In this document: in pieces, positions 34,088 through 42,480 of the stretch
Numbering within the stretch: position 1 is the first letter of the stretch
Layout of the letters: every line of letters starts with the position of its first letter
Assembly: GCF_900496965.1 (NCBI RefSeq)
Contig: NZ_UFQB01000001.1
Span: forward strand, 310,001-374,000
Direction of reading: 5' to 3'
Source of the DNA: Achromobacter agilis
GTDB lineage: Bacteria; Pseudomonadota; Gammaproteobacteria; Burkholderiales; Burkholderiaceae_B
DNA length: 64,000 nucleotides
Position numbers and translations under genes: made by a program
The notes under the pieces: model-generated
The model's database searches: none
Seen by the model: only the letters and a program-made list of their open reading frames with translations
Told to the model about the DNA's origin: nothing

Positions 34088-35164
34088 CTATTGGGTGGTG
34101 CGGGCCAGGACGGCGCGCACGGCATCGTCGGGGGCCGCCTGCGTGACGGCTTCGCCGATGCGGGTCATGAGCACGTAGCGGATCGAGCCGCCTTCGGTCT
34201 TTTTGTCGACCTGCATCAGCTCCAGCCAGCGGTCCGCCCCCAGGTCCGGCGCCACGGCGGGGCAGCCGATGGCGGCCACGAGGGCGCGCACGCGCGCCAC
34301 GTCGCCACGGTCGAAGCCGGCGACGTCCGCCGACAGCTCGGCGGCCTGCACCATGCCGCAGCCGACCGCTTCGCCGTGCAGCCAGGCGCCGTAGCCCAGG
34401 CCGGACTCAATGGCGTGGCCGAAGGTATGGCCCAGGTTCAGGATGGCGCGCAAGCCGGACTCGCGCTCGTCCTTGCCCACCACCTGCGCCTTGAGCTCGC
34501 ACGACCGGCGGATGGCGTAGGCGACCGCTTCCGGATCCAGCGCGCGCAGCTTCTGCGCATTTTCTTCGCACCAGGACCAGAACGCCGGGTCCAGGATCAG
34601 CCCATACTTGATCACTTCGGCCAGGCCCGCGGAAACCTCGCGCGCCGGCAGGGTGCCCAGCACGTCGGTATCGATCTCGACGGCGATCGGCTGGTAGAAC
34701 GCGCCGATCATGTTCTTCCCCAGCGGATGGTTGACGGCGGTCTTGCCGCCCACCGAGGAATCCACCTGGGCCAGCAGCGTCGTGGGCACCTGCAGGAAAC
34801 GCACACCGCGCATGTATACCGCGGCGGCGAAACCGGTCATGTCGCCGATTACGCCGCCCCCCAGCGCCACCAGCACGCAGCGGCGGTCCAGGCGCTGGGC
34901 CAGCAGGGCGTCGAAGATCAGGTTGAGCGATTGCCAATCCTTGTAGGCCTCGCCGTCCGGCAATTCAATGCGGAGCACCCGCTTGCCCGTCCGCGCCAGC
35001 GCGGCTTCGGCGCGCTCGCCATAGAGGGCGGCGACGGTCGGGTTGGTGACCACGGCGATCGCGGTGGCGTCGGCGGGAATGCACTGGTCCAGGGCATCAA
35101 GGCGGCCCGGGCCGATATGGATGGGGTAGCTTCCGCCCGGGGTGTCGACGTGAACAACGTTCAT
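34088..35164 (-). CDS. aroB: 3-dehydroquinate synthase
   Basis: 358 residues, the standard length. Converts DAHP to 3-dehydroquinate in the shikimate pathway with NAD and a divalent metal. The NAD site [10 protein letters not shown] is at about 102-111, the metal ligands are in EVIKYGLI and the [10 protein letters not shown] segment. The ATG at 35164 overlaps the aroK stop (ATGA), so the two genes are translationally coupled and act on the same pathway. Confidence 0.96.
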   Translation of the reverse strand: MNVVHVDTPGGSYPIHIGPGRLDALDQCIPADATAIAVVTNPTVAALYGERAEAALARTGKRVLRIELPDGEAYKDWQSLNLIFDALLAQRLDRRCVLVALGGGVIGDMTGFAAAVYMRGVRFLQVPTTLLAQVDSSVGGKTAVNHPLGKNMIGAFYQPIAVEIDTDVLGTLPAREVSAGLAEVIKYGLILDPAFWSWCEENAQKLRALDPEAVAYAIRRSCELKAQVVGKDERESGLRAILNLGHTFGHAIESGLGYGAWLHGEAVGCGMVQAAELSADVAGFDRGDVARVRALVAAIGCPAVAPDLGADRWLELMQVDKKTEGGSIRYVLMTRIGEAVTQAAPDDAVRAVLARTTQ

Positions 35165-35802
35165 ATGCGCTTCTCAAAAGTTTGTAATTGCGGCAGCAGG
35201 GCCTTGACCAGGGTGTGGACGGGCATAGAGCCGGTTTCCACGACCATATCGGCCACTTCCTTATAGAGGGGTTCCCGCAGGGTCATCAGGTCGCGCAGGG
35301 TGCCGCGCGGATCCGCCGTGGCCAGAAGGGGACGGTTGCGATCGCGGCAAGTGCGGCGAAACAATTCGTCCACGCTGGCCCGCAGGTAGACGACGATGCC
35401 GCGCTCCCGCAGGCGCAGGCGGTTCTCCGCCGCGAGGATGGCGCCCCCGCCGGTGGCAAGAATAATGTTGCGCCGTTGGGTACACTCTTCCAAGGCGGCA
35501 GCTTCCCGGCGACGGAAACCGGCTTCGCCCTCGATTTCGAAGATTACCGGCACCCGCACGCCGCAACGCGCCTCGAGCTCATGATCCAGATCCACAAACT
35601 CGCGTCCCAGCGCACGCGCCAGGCCACGGCCTATGGTCGTTTTGCCTGCGCCCATCATCCCAACCAGGAAGACAGGCAAGTCGTGCGGCAGCGACACGGT
35701 CCCGCCCGCGCACTCCGTGGTGCAAGGCAGGTTTTCGGGCGTCTCGCCCGGGGACGCCGGGTCCGGGGCAGCCTCCGGACATGAGATAGCGGAAACGTTC
35801 AT
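35161..35802 (-). CDS. aroK: shikimate kinase
   Basis: 213 residues. The kinase core starts at about residue 40 with the P-loop [11 protein letters not shown] (47-57), followed by [11 protein letters not shown] (shikimate-binding Asp/Glu), [10 protein letters not shown], and the TGGGAI loop. It phosphorylates shikimate at the 3-hydroxyl. The N-terminal 40 residues ([20 protein letters not shown] and on) are a Pro/Glu-rich extension not needed for the fold, and a GTG at about residue 36 could be the true start. The start at 35802 is therefore tentative. Coupled to aroB. Confidence 0.92.
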   Translation of the reverse strand: MNVSAISCPEAAPDPASPGETPENLPCTTECAGGTVSLPHDLPVFLVGMMGAGKTTIGRGLARALGREFVDLDHELEARCGVRVPVIFEIEGEAGFRRREAAALEECTQRRNIILATGGGAILAAENRLRLRERGIVVYLRASVDELFRRTCRDRNRPLLATADPRGTLRDLMTLREPLYKEVADMVVETGSMPVHTLVKALLPQLQTFEKRI

Positions 35803-35916
35803 GCCGGCATTATCACATTTGCCGCCAGTTGCCCGCGCACCACACTGAACAATCTTGTTACAGAAACCGGTCCCCCGCGCTAAGCCCGGACCGGAGATAC
35901 CCGTAAAATCGCCGCG

Positions 35917-38364
35917 ATGAGCAAGCCCCAGAATTCCTCCAAGAAAGACAAGCCCTCCAAGAGCGGCTCCCCGATACTGCGATTCTTCGTCAAGACCGGC
36001 ATCTTCTTTGCCGGCCTGTTCCTGTGCGGCGTGCTGCTCGCGGGAATGGCGCTCGCACTGGCCTGGCCGAACCTGCCGGACCTGAACGCCATGACGGACT
36101 ACCGCCCCCGGGTGCCGCTGCGCGTTTATACGGCGGATCGCGTCCTGATCGGCGAGTTCGGCGAAGAACGCCGCAACGTGCTGCGCTTCAACGAGATTCC
36201 GGACGTGATGAAATCCGCGGTGCTGGCGGCCGAGGACGACCGCTTCTATCAGCACGGCGGGATCGATTGGGCCGGCGTGGTGCGGGCGGGCCTGACCAAC
36301 CTGATCAACATGTCGAAGACGCAGGGCGCCAGCACGATCACGATGCAGGTGGCCCGCAACTTCTACCTGTCCTCGGAAAAAACCTATTCCCGCAAGTTCT
36401 ACGAACTGCTGCTGACCTTCAAGATTGAATCCGAGCTCACCAAGGACCAGATCCTCGAGCTCTACATGAACCAGATCTACCTGGGTCACCGCGCCTACGG
36501 CTTCGCCGCCGCCTCGCGCACCTATTTCGGCAAGCCCCTGTCCGAGGTCACCCCCGCCGAAGCCGCCATGCTCGCCGGCATCCCCAAGGCCCCCTCGCGC
36601 TTCAACCCGATTTCGAACCGTCCCCGGGCCGAGCTCCGCCAGCGCTACGTGCTGGGCCGCATGCACTCCCTGGGCTACCTGACCGAACCCGAGTACAAGC
36701 AGGCGATGGCCCAGCCCATCGTCATGAAGTCGGCCGAAGGCACGCCGGCCGGCGGCTATTCGATCCACGGCGAGTACGTGGCGGAACTGGCGCGCCAGCT
36801 GCTGTTCAATGTCTACCAGGACAACGTCTACTCCCGCGGGATCAATATCTACACCACGGTGCAGTCCAAGGACCAGGAAGCGGCCTACCGCGCCGTGCGC
36901 GAAGGCGTGCTGGAATACACGCGCCGCGCGCCCTACCCCGGGCCCGAGGAACAGCTGGACCTGCCTCCCGGCACCGAAAACAACCCCCAGGCGCTCGACG
37001 AGTTCCTGGACGGCGTGTTCGACAAGTTCGGCGACAGCGGCGACCTGCTGACCGCGCTGGTGCTGTCGGCCAGCCCCACCGAAGTGAAGCTGGCCCGCAG
37101 CTCGCGCGAAATCATCACCGTCACCGACAAGAAGGTGCTGGGCGTGGTGGCGCGCGCGCTGAATGACAAGGCCAAGCCCGACCAGCGCATCAAGCGCGGC
37201 TCGGTGGTCTACATCCGCAAGTTCGGCGACAACTGGGAAATCATCAACCTGCCGGCGGTGCAGGCCGCCTTCGTGGCGCTGTCGCCGCAGGATGGCGCCA
37301 TCCGCGCCATGGTGGGCGGTTTCGACTTCTACCGCGGCAACTTCAACCGGGTGACGCAAGCCTGGCGCCAGCCGGGCTCGAACATCAAGCCGTTCATCTA
37401 CGCCGCCTCGCTGGAGCGCGGCCTGACGCCGGCCACGCAGATCTCGGACCAGCCGTTCGAGCTGACCGCGGCGCAGACGGGCTCCAAGGCCTGGAACCCG
37501 AAGAACTACGGCAACCAGTACGAGCCCATGCTGACGTTGCGCCAGGGCCTGTACAAGTCCAAGAACATGGTGTCGATCCGTATCCTGCAGGCCATCGGCC
37601 CGCAGTACGCGCAGGACTATCTGACCCGCTTCGGCTTCGACAAGGCCCGCCAGCCCGCCGTGCTGCCGCTGGCGCTGGGCGCGGGCTCGGTCACCCCGCT
37701 GCAGCTGGCCGGTGCCTTCTCGGTGTTCGCCAACGGCGGCTACCGCGTCACGCCCTACCTGATCGACCGCGTCACCGACAGCAACGGCAAGGTCATCATG
37801 CAGTCCAAGCCGGTCGTGGCCGGCGACGCCGCGGCGCGCGCCATCGATCCGCGCACCGCCTGGGTCATGGACGACATCCTGCGCGGCGTGGCCACCTACG
37901 GCACCGCCGCCCGCGCGCGCGTCCTGCTCAAGCGCAACGACATCGCCGGCAAGACCGGCACCACCAACGAATCCGTGGACGCCTGGTTCTCCGGCTACAC
38001 CCCCTCGCTGGTCGCCACCGCGTGGCTGGGCTTCGACCAGCCCAAGTCGCTGGGCTCGCGCGAAACCGGCGGCGGCGTCGCCATGCCGATCTGGGTCGAC
38101 TACATGCAGACGGTGCTCAAGGGCGTGCCCGAAGAGAAACCCCGCCCCCGTCCCGACGGCCTGCTCGTGGAAAACGGCGAGTTCTATTTCTCGGAATTCC
38201 CGCCGGGCCAGGCCGTCGCGCGCCTGGGCCTGCCCGAGGCCGACACCCTGGGCGAGTTCCTCAACGGCCTGACCGGCAGCACCAGCGAGGAAACCCGCAT
38301 CAAGGTCGCGCCGGGCGTAGGCACGCAGAACAACGCCCCCTGGTCGCAGAAAATCCCCTTCTGA
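35917..38364 (+). CDS. mrcA: penicillin-binding protein 1A (bifunctional transglycosylase/transpeptidase)
   Basis: 815 residues. A cytoplasmic Lys/Ser-rich tail is followed by a membrane helix at about 23-48. The transglycosylase domain has catalytic Glu106 in [10 protein letters not shown] and the [11 protein letters not shown] segment. The transpeptidase domain has Ser488 in GSNIKPF, the SxN motif as SKNMVS, and KTGTT at about 679. An OB-like insert between the domains, as in class A PBP1A, accounts for the length. It polymerises and cross-links peptidoglycan. The gene is single, with a strong terminator 13 bases after the stop. The pilM-Q genes often found near it are not in this window. 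Confidence 0.95.
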   Translation: MSKPQNSSKKDKPSKSGSPILRFFVKTGIFFAGLFLCGVLLAGMALALAWPNLPDLNAMTDYRPRVPLRVYTADRVLIGEFGEERRNVLRFNEIPDVMKSAVLAAEDDRFYQHGGIDWAGVVRAGLTNLINMSKTQGASTITMQVARNFYLSSEKTYSRKFYELLLTFKIESELTKDQILELYMNQIYLGHRAYGFAAASRTYFGKPLSEVTPAEAAMLAGIPKAPSRFNPISNRPRAELRQRYVLGRMHSLGYLTEPEYKQAMAQPIVMKSAEGTPAGGYSIHGEYVAELARQLLFNVYQDNVYSRGINIYTTVQSKDQEAAYRAVREGVLEYTRRAPYPGPEEQLDLPPGTENNPQALDEFLDGVFDKFGDSGDLLTALVLSASPTEVKLARSSREIITVTDKKVLGVVARALNDKAKPDQRIKRGSVVYIRKFGDNWEIINLPAVQAAFVALSPQDGAIRAMVGGFDFYRGNFNRVTQAWRQPGSNIKPFIYAASLERGLTPATQISDQPFELTAAQTGSKAWNPKNYGNQYEPMLTLRQGLYKSKNMVSIRILQAIGPQYAQDYLTRFGFDKARQPAVLPLALGAGSVTPLQLAGAFSVFANGGYRVTPYLIDRVTDSNGKVIMQSKPVVAGDAAARAIDPRTAWVMDDILRGVATYGTAARARVLLKRNDIAGKTGTTNESVDAWFSGYTPSLVATAWLGFDQPKSLGSRETGGGVAMPIWVDYMQTVLKGVPEEKPRPRPDGLLVENGEFYFSEFPPGQAVARLGLPEADTLGEFLNGLTGSTSEETRIKVAPGVGTQNNAPWSQKIPF

Positions 38365-38376
38365 CGCCCAGGCACG

Positions 38377-38406
38377 AAAAACCGGCCCGATGGGCCGGTT
38401 TTTTTT
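38377..38406 (+). terminator. rho-independent terminator after mrcA
   Basis: Stem AACCGGCCC / GGGCCGGTT with a two-base loop, followed by a run of T. Confidence 0.93.
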
Positions 38407-38420
38407 CGTGTTTCAGGTGA

Positions 38421-38450
38421 CAAACGAAAACGCCCCCAGGAGGGGGCGTC
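38421..38450 (-). terminator. rho-independent terminator after cyaY
   Basis: On the minus strand GACGCCCCC-TCCT-GGGGGCG, then TTTTCGTTTG. It lies 26 bases after the cyaY stop and back-to-back with the mrcA terminator. Confidence 0.85.
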
Positions 38451-38475
38451 AGGCACGCGGCGTGCTGCGCGATGC

Positions 38476-38805
38476 CTACAGGCGTATCGTCACCGGAACG
38501 CCAGCCGCCGCAGAGCAGATCTGCGACAACGCGTCCGGCAATTGCGGGCCGCCTCGGGTATCGTTCCAGTGCAGGCCATCGTAGCGGTAGTGAAAGCCCC
38601 CGCTGCGCGCCGCGACCCACAGCTCCTGCATGACAGCCTGGCTGTTCACCACGACGTGGGTATTGTCTTCGAAAACCATGGTCAGCACATTGCCGCTGCG
38701 GCTGGTTTCGACATCGACGTCAAGCGAAGCCGCCCAGTCATCGGCCTGGCTTTCGATGCTGTCCAGCACCTGGTCGATCAACGCAAGAAATTCGGTTTCG
38801 GTCAT
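38476..38805 (-). CDS. cyaY: iron donor protein CyaY (frataxin homologue)
   Basis: 109 residues, as in other bacteria. The acidic first helix (TETEFLALIDQVLDSIESQA) and the beta-sheet segment LTMVFEDNTHVVVNSQAV define the frataxin fold; the family tail segment GGFHYRYDGLHWNDTRGG is present. It binds iron and modulates IscS-based iron-sulphur cluster assembly. Its promoter region is shared with lptM-lysA, which run the other way only 31 bases away, so the two promoters must overlap. Confidence 0.93.
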   Translation of the reverse strand: MTETEFLALIDQVLDSIESQADDWAASLDVDVETSRSGNVLTMVFEDNTHVVVNSQAVMQELWVAARSGGFHYRYDGLHWNDTRGGPQLPDALSQICSAAAGVPVTIRL

Positions 38806-38836
38806 AATCGAGCCTGCAAGAATTACGGAGTTCCCA

Positions 38837-39022
38837 GTGTTCCAATTGGCATTCAGCCGCATGGCTCTTCGCATTGTAGCCACGCTCGTGACGACCGGCA
38901 TGGTTGCGGCCTGCGGGTACAAGGGGCCGTTGTACATGCCGACGCCGGACGGCAAGCCGCCTTCGGGCTCGCAACAGCAGCAGCAAACGGTGCCGATACC
39001 GCCGGCACCTCCGATTCTATGA
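38837..39022 (+). CDS. lptM: LptM-type small outer-membrane lipoprotein
   Basis: 61 residues. A lipoprotein signal ends MVAAC, followed by GYKGPLYMP, the invariant start of the LptM (YifL) family; the rest is Pro/Gln-rich. LptM helps the LptD-LptE lipopolysaccharide translocon form correct disulphides. A GTG at 38837 preceded by ACGGAG at six bases is the best start; an ATG at 38861 would leave a very short signal. The stop overlaps the lysA ATG (ATGA), as is typical of yifL-lysA pairs. Confidence 0.85.
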   Translation: MFQLAFSRMALRIVATLVTTGMVAACGYKGPLYMPTPDGKPPSGSQQQQQTVPIPPAPPIL

Positions 39023-40311
39023 CCTCCCGATTCCCCGCGCAGCCTGAACTGGCCGGACATCCGTACTTCCAGTTCCGCAACAACGTCCTGTACGCCGAGG
39101 ATGTGCCGCTGAGCCACCTGGCCGAGCGGCTGGGCACGCCGCTGTATGTCTATTCGCGCGCCGCGCTGAAGGCAGCCTGGGAATCCTACCGCAGCGCCGT
39201 CGGGCAGCGCCCGGTGCTGGTCTGCTACGGCATGAAGGCCAACTCCAACCTGGCCGTCCTGAAGGAATTCGCGCGCCTGGGCGCGGGATTCGACATCGTT
39301 TCGGGCGGCGAGCTCAAGCGCGCCCTGGCGGCCGGCGCCGATCCATCCCGCATCGTGTTTTCAGGCGTGGGCAAGCAGGCCTGGGAAATGCGCAATGCGC
39401 TCGCGGCCAAGGTTAAATGTTTCAACGTGGAATCCGAAGCCGAATTGCGCCGGCTGTCGGAAGTCGCGCAGGGCATGGGCGTGCGCGCGCCCGTTTCGCT
39501 CCGGGTGAACCCGGACGTGGACGCGCAGACCCATCCCTATATTTCCACCGGCCTGAAGGAAAACAAGTTCGGCATCGCCATCGAATCGGCGCTGGACGTC
39601 TACCGCAGCGCCCAATCGCTGCCTGGCCTGGAAATCGTGGGCGTGGACTGCCATATCGGCTCGCAGCTCACCGACATCAGCCCCTATTTCGACGCGCTCG
39701 AAAAACTGCTGGACCTGATCGAAAGACTGGCCCAGGCGGGTATCCGGATCAACCATCTGGACCTGGGAGGCGGCCTGGGCATCCGCTATACGGATGAAAC
39801 CCCGCCTTCGCCCAAGGCACTGCTCGACCACGTCTTCGAACGCCTGGAAGCGCGCGGCCTGGGGCACCTGCACCTGGTGCTGGAACCCGGCCGCTCGCTC
39901 GTGGGCAACGCCGGCGTGCTGCTGACCACGGTCCAGTATCTCAAGCATTCGGAAGCGCGCAATTTCGCCATTGTCGACGCGGCCATGAACGACCTGCTGC
40001 GCCCCGCGCTATACGAGGCCTTCCACGGCATACGCCCCGTGCATCCCCGCGCCGGCCAAGAAACCGTCTACGACGTCGTGGGCCCGGTCTGCGAAAGCGC
40101 CGACTGGCTGGCCAGGCAGCGCAAGCTGGTCATCGAACAAGGCGACGTGCTGGCGGTGGAATCCGCGGGCGCGTACAGCATGGCCATGGCCAGCAATTAC
40201 AACGCCCGTCCCCGCGCGGCCGAAGTCATGGTCGACGGCGACAAGCACTACGTGGTGCGCCGGCGCGAAACGCTGGACGATCTGCTCAAGGGCGAATCCA
40301 CCCTGCCCTGA
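39019..40311 (+). CDS. lysA: diaminopimelate decarboxylase
   Basis: 430 residues. Fold-type III PLP enzyme that turns meso-diaminopimelate into lysine. PLP Lys73 is in CYGMKANSN; the substrate and dimer residues are in VESEAEL, DLGGGLGI, EPGRSLVGNAG and the conserved GPVCESADWL with its cysteine, which closes the neighbour's active site. The ATG overlaps the lptM stop. It ends 57 bases before the T6SS locus with no clear terminator in between; the T6SS gene ahead runs the other way. Confidence 0.96.
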   Translation: MTSRFPAQPELAGHPYFQFRNNVLYAEDVPLSHLAERLGTPLYVYSRAALKAAWESYRSAVGQRPVLVCYGMKANSNLAVLKEFARLGAGFDIVSGGELKRALAAGADPSRIVFSGVGKQAWEMRNALAAKVKCFNVESEAELRRLSEVAQGMGVRAPVSLRVNPDVDAQTHPYISTGLKENKFGIAIESALDVYRSAQSLPGLEIVGVDCHIGSQLTDISPYFDALEKLLDLIERLAQAGIRINHLDLGGGLGIRYTDETPPSPKALLDHVFERLEARGLGHLHLVLEPGRSLVGNAGVLLTTVQYLKHSEARNFAIVDAAMNDLLRPALYEAFHGIRPVHPRAGQETVYDVVGPVCESADWLARQRKLVIEQGDVLAVESAGAYSMAMASNYNARPRAAEVMVDGDKHYVVRRRETLDDLLKGESTLP

Positions 40312-40368
40312 CCGGCGCCGGTCAAGGGCGGCGCGGCCCGCGCACGGCGTGCGAGCGCGCCATCCCCC

Positions 40369-41730
40369 TCACTCGAACTGGTGCGTAATCGCGGCGGGCT
40401 TGCCCGGCGCCACCGTCAAGGTCATGCGGTGTTCCCCCGCCGAGGCGTTTCGCACCGTCACCTGATAGCGTCCCGGCGCCAGCGACAGCTCGCGCAACGG
40501 CGGGCTCACGCCTCGCGAACGGCCGTTTACCAGCACCTCTCCCCAGGGGCGCACCGCCACGCGCACCGTGACGGGCGCCGCCTTGGGGGGCTCCTGCGCC
40601 ACCGGCGCGGCCGGTTCGGGCGGGGCCGGTTGAATCGCTGCCGGCCCTGGCGCGGCGGCCCCGGGCGCCTGCGACCCGAGCGGGGCGAGCGGATCGACGG
40701 CGGTGTCGGGATTGGCCGCGGCCTGCGGCGCGGCGCCGGGCGGATCGGCCGTCGCACCGGCAGTGGCGGGTCCGCCGGAGAGCGGCGCCGGCTCGGTGGC
40801 CCCGCTGGCCGGCTCGACGGGCCGCTCGGGGGCAGGCTGGGCCGGGGCGGACTCAGCCGCGGGAGCGGGTGACGCGGGCGTAGGCGCAGCGGGCGCAGGC
40901 TGTGCAACCGGCGGCGTGCCGGCAAGCTGCACCGGCGGCTGGGCCCATTGGATCCAGCCATACGCGCCCCCCGCCAGCAGCAGGCATGCCAGCGCCCAGG
41001 GCAGGACACGCCTGCCGCGAGCCGGATGTTCCGGCCGCATCGCCGTCAGGCGCACCGCCGCTGGCGGCGGGGAAACCTCGCCGACGGCCGGAGCCTCCGT
41101 CATCAACGAGGGCGTAACCAGGTCCTGGTCCGCCATGGGCGCCTCCGGCGGCGGCGGGAATGCCCCCATCGCCTCGGCCAGTTCCATTGCGGCCCGGGGC
41201 CGCGCGCGCAACGGCATCGCCAGCCCGCGGTCGACGGCGGCGCAGAACGCCTCGCCGTACGCGCCCGCCATCCCTTCGTCCAGCGGCTGGTAATCGTCGC
41301 GCACGCGGCGCGCCAGCGCGCTTGGCGGCGCACTGCCCGCCGCCAGGAAAAAGGCCAGCGCCGCCAAGCCGTAAACATCGGTCCACGGACCGCAGGGATA
41401 GGCGGGGTCGTCCGTGTATTGTTCGAACGCGGCGTAACCCGCCTGCCGGGGCGCGTCTTCGTCGTCTGGCCAGGCATCCGCAGGCGCGGCCAGGACGGCC
41501 CGGCCAGACGGATCGAGCGTCACGGTATCCGGGCAGATGCCGCCGTGCGCCCGGCCCCTCTCATGCAGCGCCGCCAGGGATGTGGCCACGCCGGCGACGA
41601 CCTCCAGGATCGCCGCTTGGCGACGCGGCCCCGGCGGCAAGCGGACAAGATCGTCGAAGTGCGCTGCGCCCGGGTCAGGAGAAACGCCAGACACGCCCGG
41701 GTCCGGCGGCATAGCTGAAGTCTGGAACAT
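40369..41730 (-). CDS. T6SS-associated degenerate kinase-like membrane protein with PEGA-like domain
   Basis: 453 residues in three parts. (1) Residues 40-190 look like the C-lobe of a Ser/Thr kinase: HERGRAHGGICPDTVTLD stands where HRDLKPxNIL should be and GPWTDVYGLAALAFFLAAGS matches the later conserved Asp helix. There is no glycine loop, no VAIK lysine, no catalytic Asp and no DFG, so it should not catalyse. (2) A membrane helix at about 243-262. (3) A Pro/Ala-rich linker and a PEGA-like beta domain at about 387-453 (GEVLVNGRSRGVSPPLRELS) that would be periplasmic. GGAGGACC precedes the ATG. It is the last gene of the tssJ-K-L-M-tagF operon; a role in controlling the apparatus is inferred. 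Confidence 0.7.
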   Translation of the reverse strand: MFQTSAMPPDPGVSGVSPDPGAAHFDDLVRLPPGPRRQAAILEVVAGVATSLAALHERGRAHGGICPDTVTLDPSGRAVLAAPADAWPDDEDAPRQAGYAAFEQYTDDPAYPCGPWTDVYGLAALAFFLAAGSAPPSALARRVRDDYQPLDEGMAGAYGEAFCAAVDRGLAMPLRARPRAAMELAEAMGAFPPPPEAPMADQDLVTPSLMTEAPAVGEVSPPPAAVRLTAMRPEHPARGRRVLPWALACLLLAGGAYGWIQWAQPPVQLAGTPPVAQPAPAAPTPASPAPAAESAPAQPAPERPVEPASGATEPAPLSGGPATAGATADPPGAAPQAAANPDTAVDPLAPLGSQAPGAAAPGPAAIQPAPPEPAAPVAQEPPKAAPVTVRVAVRPWGEVLVNGRSRGVSPPLRELSLAPGRYQVTVRNASAGEHRMTLTVAPGKPAAITHQFE

Positions 41731-41750
41731 GCGCGGTCCTCCGGCAGGAT

Positions 41751-42473
41751 TCAGGGATGCCACGTCGGCAACGACGAGAACAATCGGGCAAACAGGGTGG
41801 CGTTCAGCGCCCCGCCATGCACGTAGGTCTGCAACGCCGCGCCGTCCGTCTGGTTGGTCCACCAGTAGCTCGTGTGGGAACTGGGGTTGAAGCAGAACGG
41901 CAGGTCGGGCCAGGCGCCCAGCGCGCGCCGCGCCAACGGCGCCGACTCCTGTTCCCGGCCCGCGCTCAGGATGTCCATGATGTCGCTGCCCGCCGGCCGC
42001 GCGGACACGCCTGGCGCGGCGGCCGGCATGCGCACCTGCTGCAGGCTGCGGTCGAACTGTTCGGCTGGGCAACCGTGGCGTACCGCGGCCAGCATGCTGG
42101 CGCCGATCTGCCGGTAGTAGTCGCTGGCGCCGTCCAGGATGCTGCTGTGGTACTGCGCGGGCGGCACGGCCATGACGACGCACAAGGGATAGCCGCGGCC
42201 CACGCGGTCGCGGCTGGGCGTGATGCATCCCAATTGCGCGACGCCCGCGCCCGGCCCCGACGGAATGGCGAAGTTCCAGATCGGCGCCGACGCGAACCCG
42301 CGCGCCGCCGTGGCGTCCGGCGCCTGCTTCAGCGCCGCCAGGCCGAACTGCAGCCAACGGTCCCACCAAGTGATCAGCTCGCGCGGCAGGCGCCGATGCA
42401 CGAAGTCGCCCGCCGCCGGAATCTTGCCGTACCAGCCCACACGCTCACGCTCCACTCCTAGCTCCATGTCCAT
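41751..42473 (-). CDS. tagF: type VI secretion-associated protein TagF
   Basis: 240 residues of the TagF (BMA_A0400) family. It begins GWYGKIPAAGDFVHRRLP, the family hallmark, with WWDRWLQFGL after it and later PLCVVMAV. TagF is a post-translational repressor of T6SS assembly in Pseudomonas, where it acts with the PpkA/Fha pathway. The start is the ATG at 42473 (or 42467, better spaced from AGGA); both give MELGVERERVGW. It follows tssM after 7 bases and precedes the kinase-like gene by 20. Fusion to a PppA phosphatase, seen in some bacteria, is not present. Confidence 0.9.
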   Translation of the reverse strand: MDMELGVERERVGWYGKIPAAGDFVHRRLPRELITWWDRWLQFGLAALKQAPDATAARGFASAPIWNFAIPSGPGAGVAQLGCITPSRDRVGRGYPLCVVMAVPPAQYHSSILDGASDYYRQIGASMLAAVRHGCPAEQFDRSLQQVRMPAAAPGVSARPAGSDIMDILSAGREQESAPLARRALGAWPDLPFCFNPSSHTSYWWTNQTDGAALQTYVHGGALNATLFARLFSSLPTWHP

Positions 42474-42480
42474 ATCCTGT

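Noticed and set aside
35803-37359. Long minus-strand open frame ahead of aroK
   Set aside because: It is the complement of mrcA; composition is a GC-bias shadow, and aroK starts at 35802.
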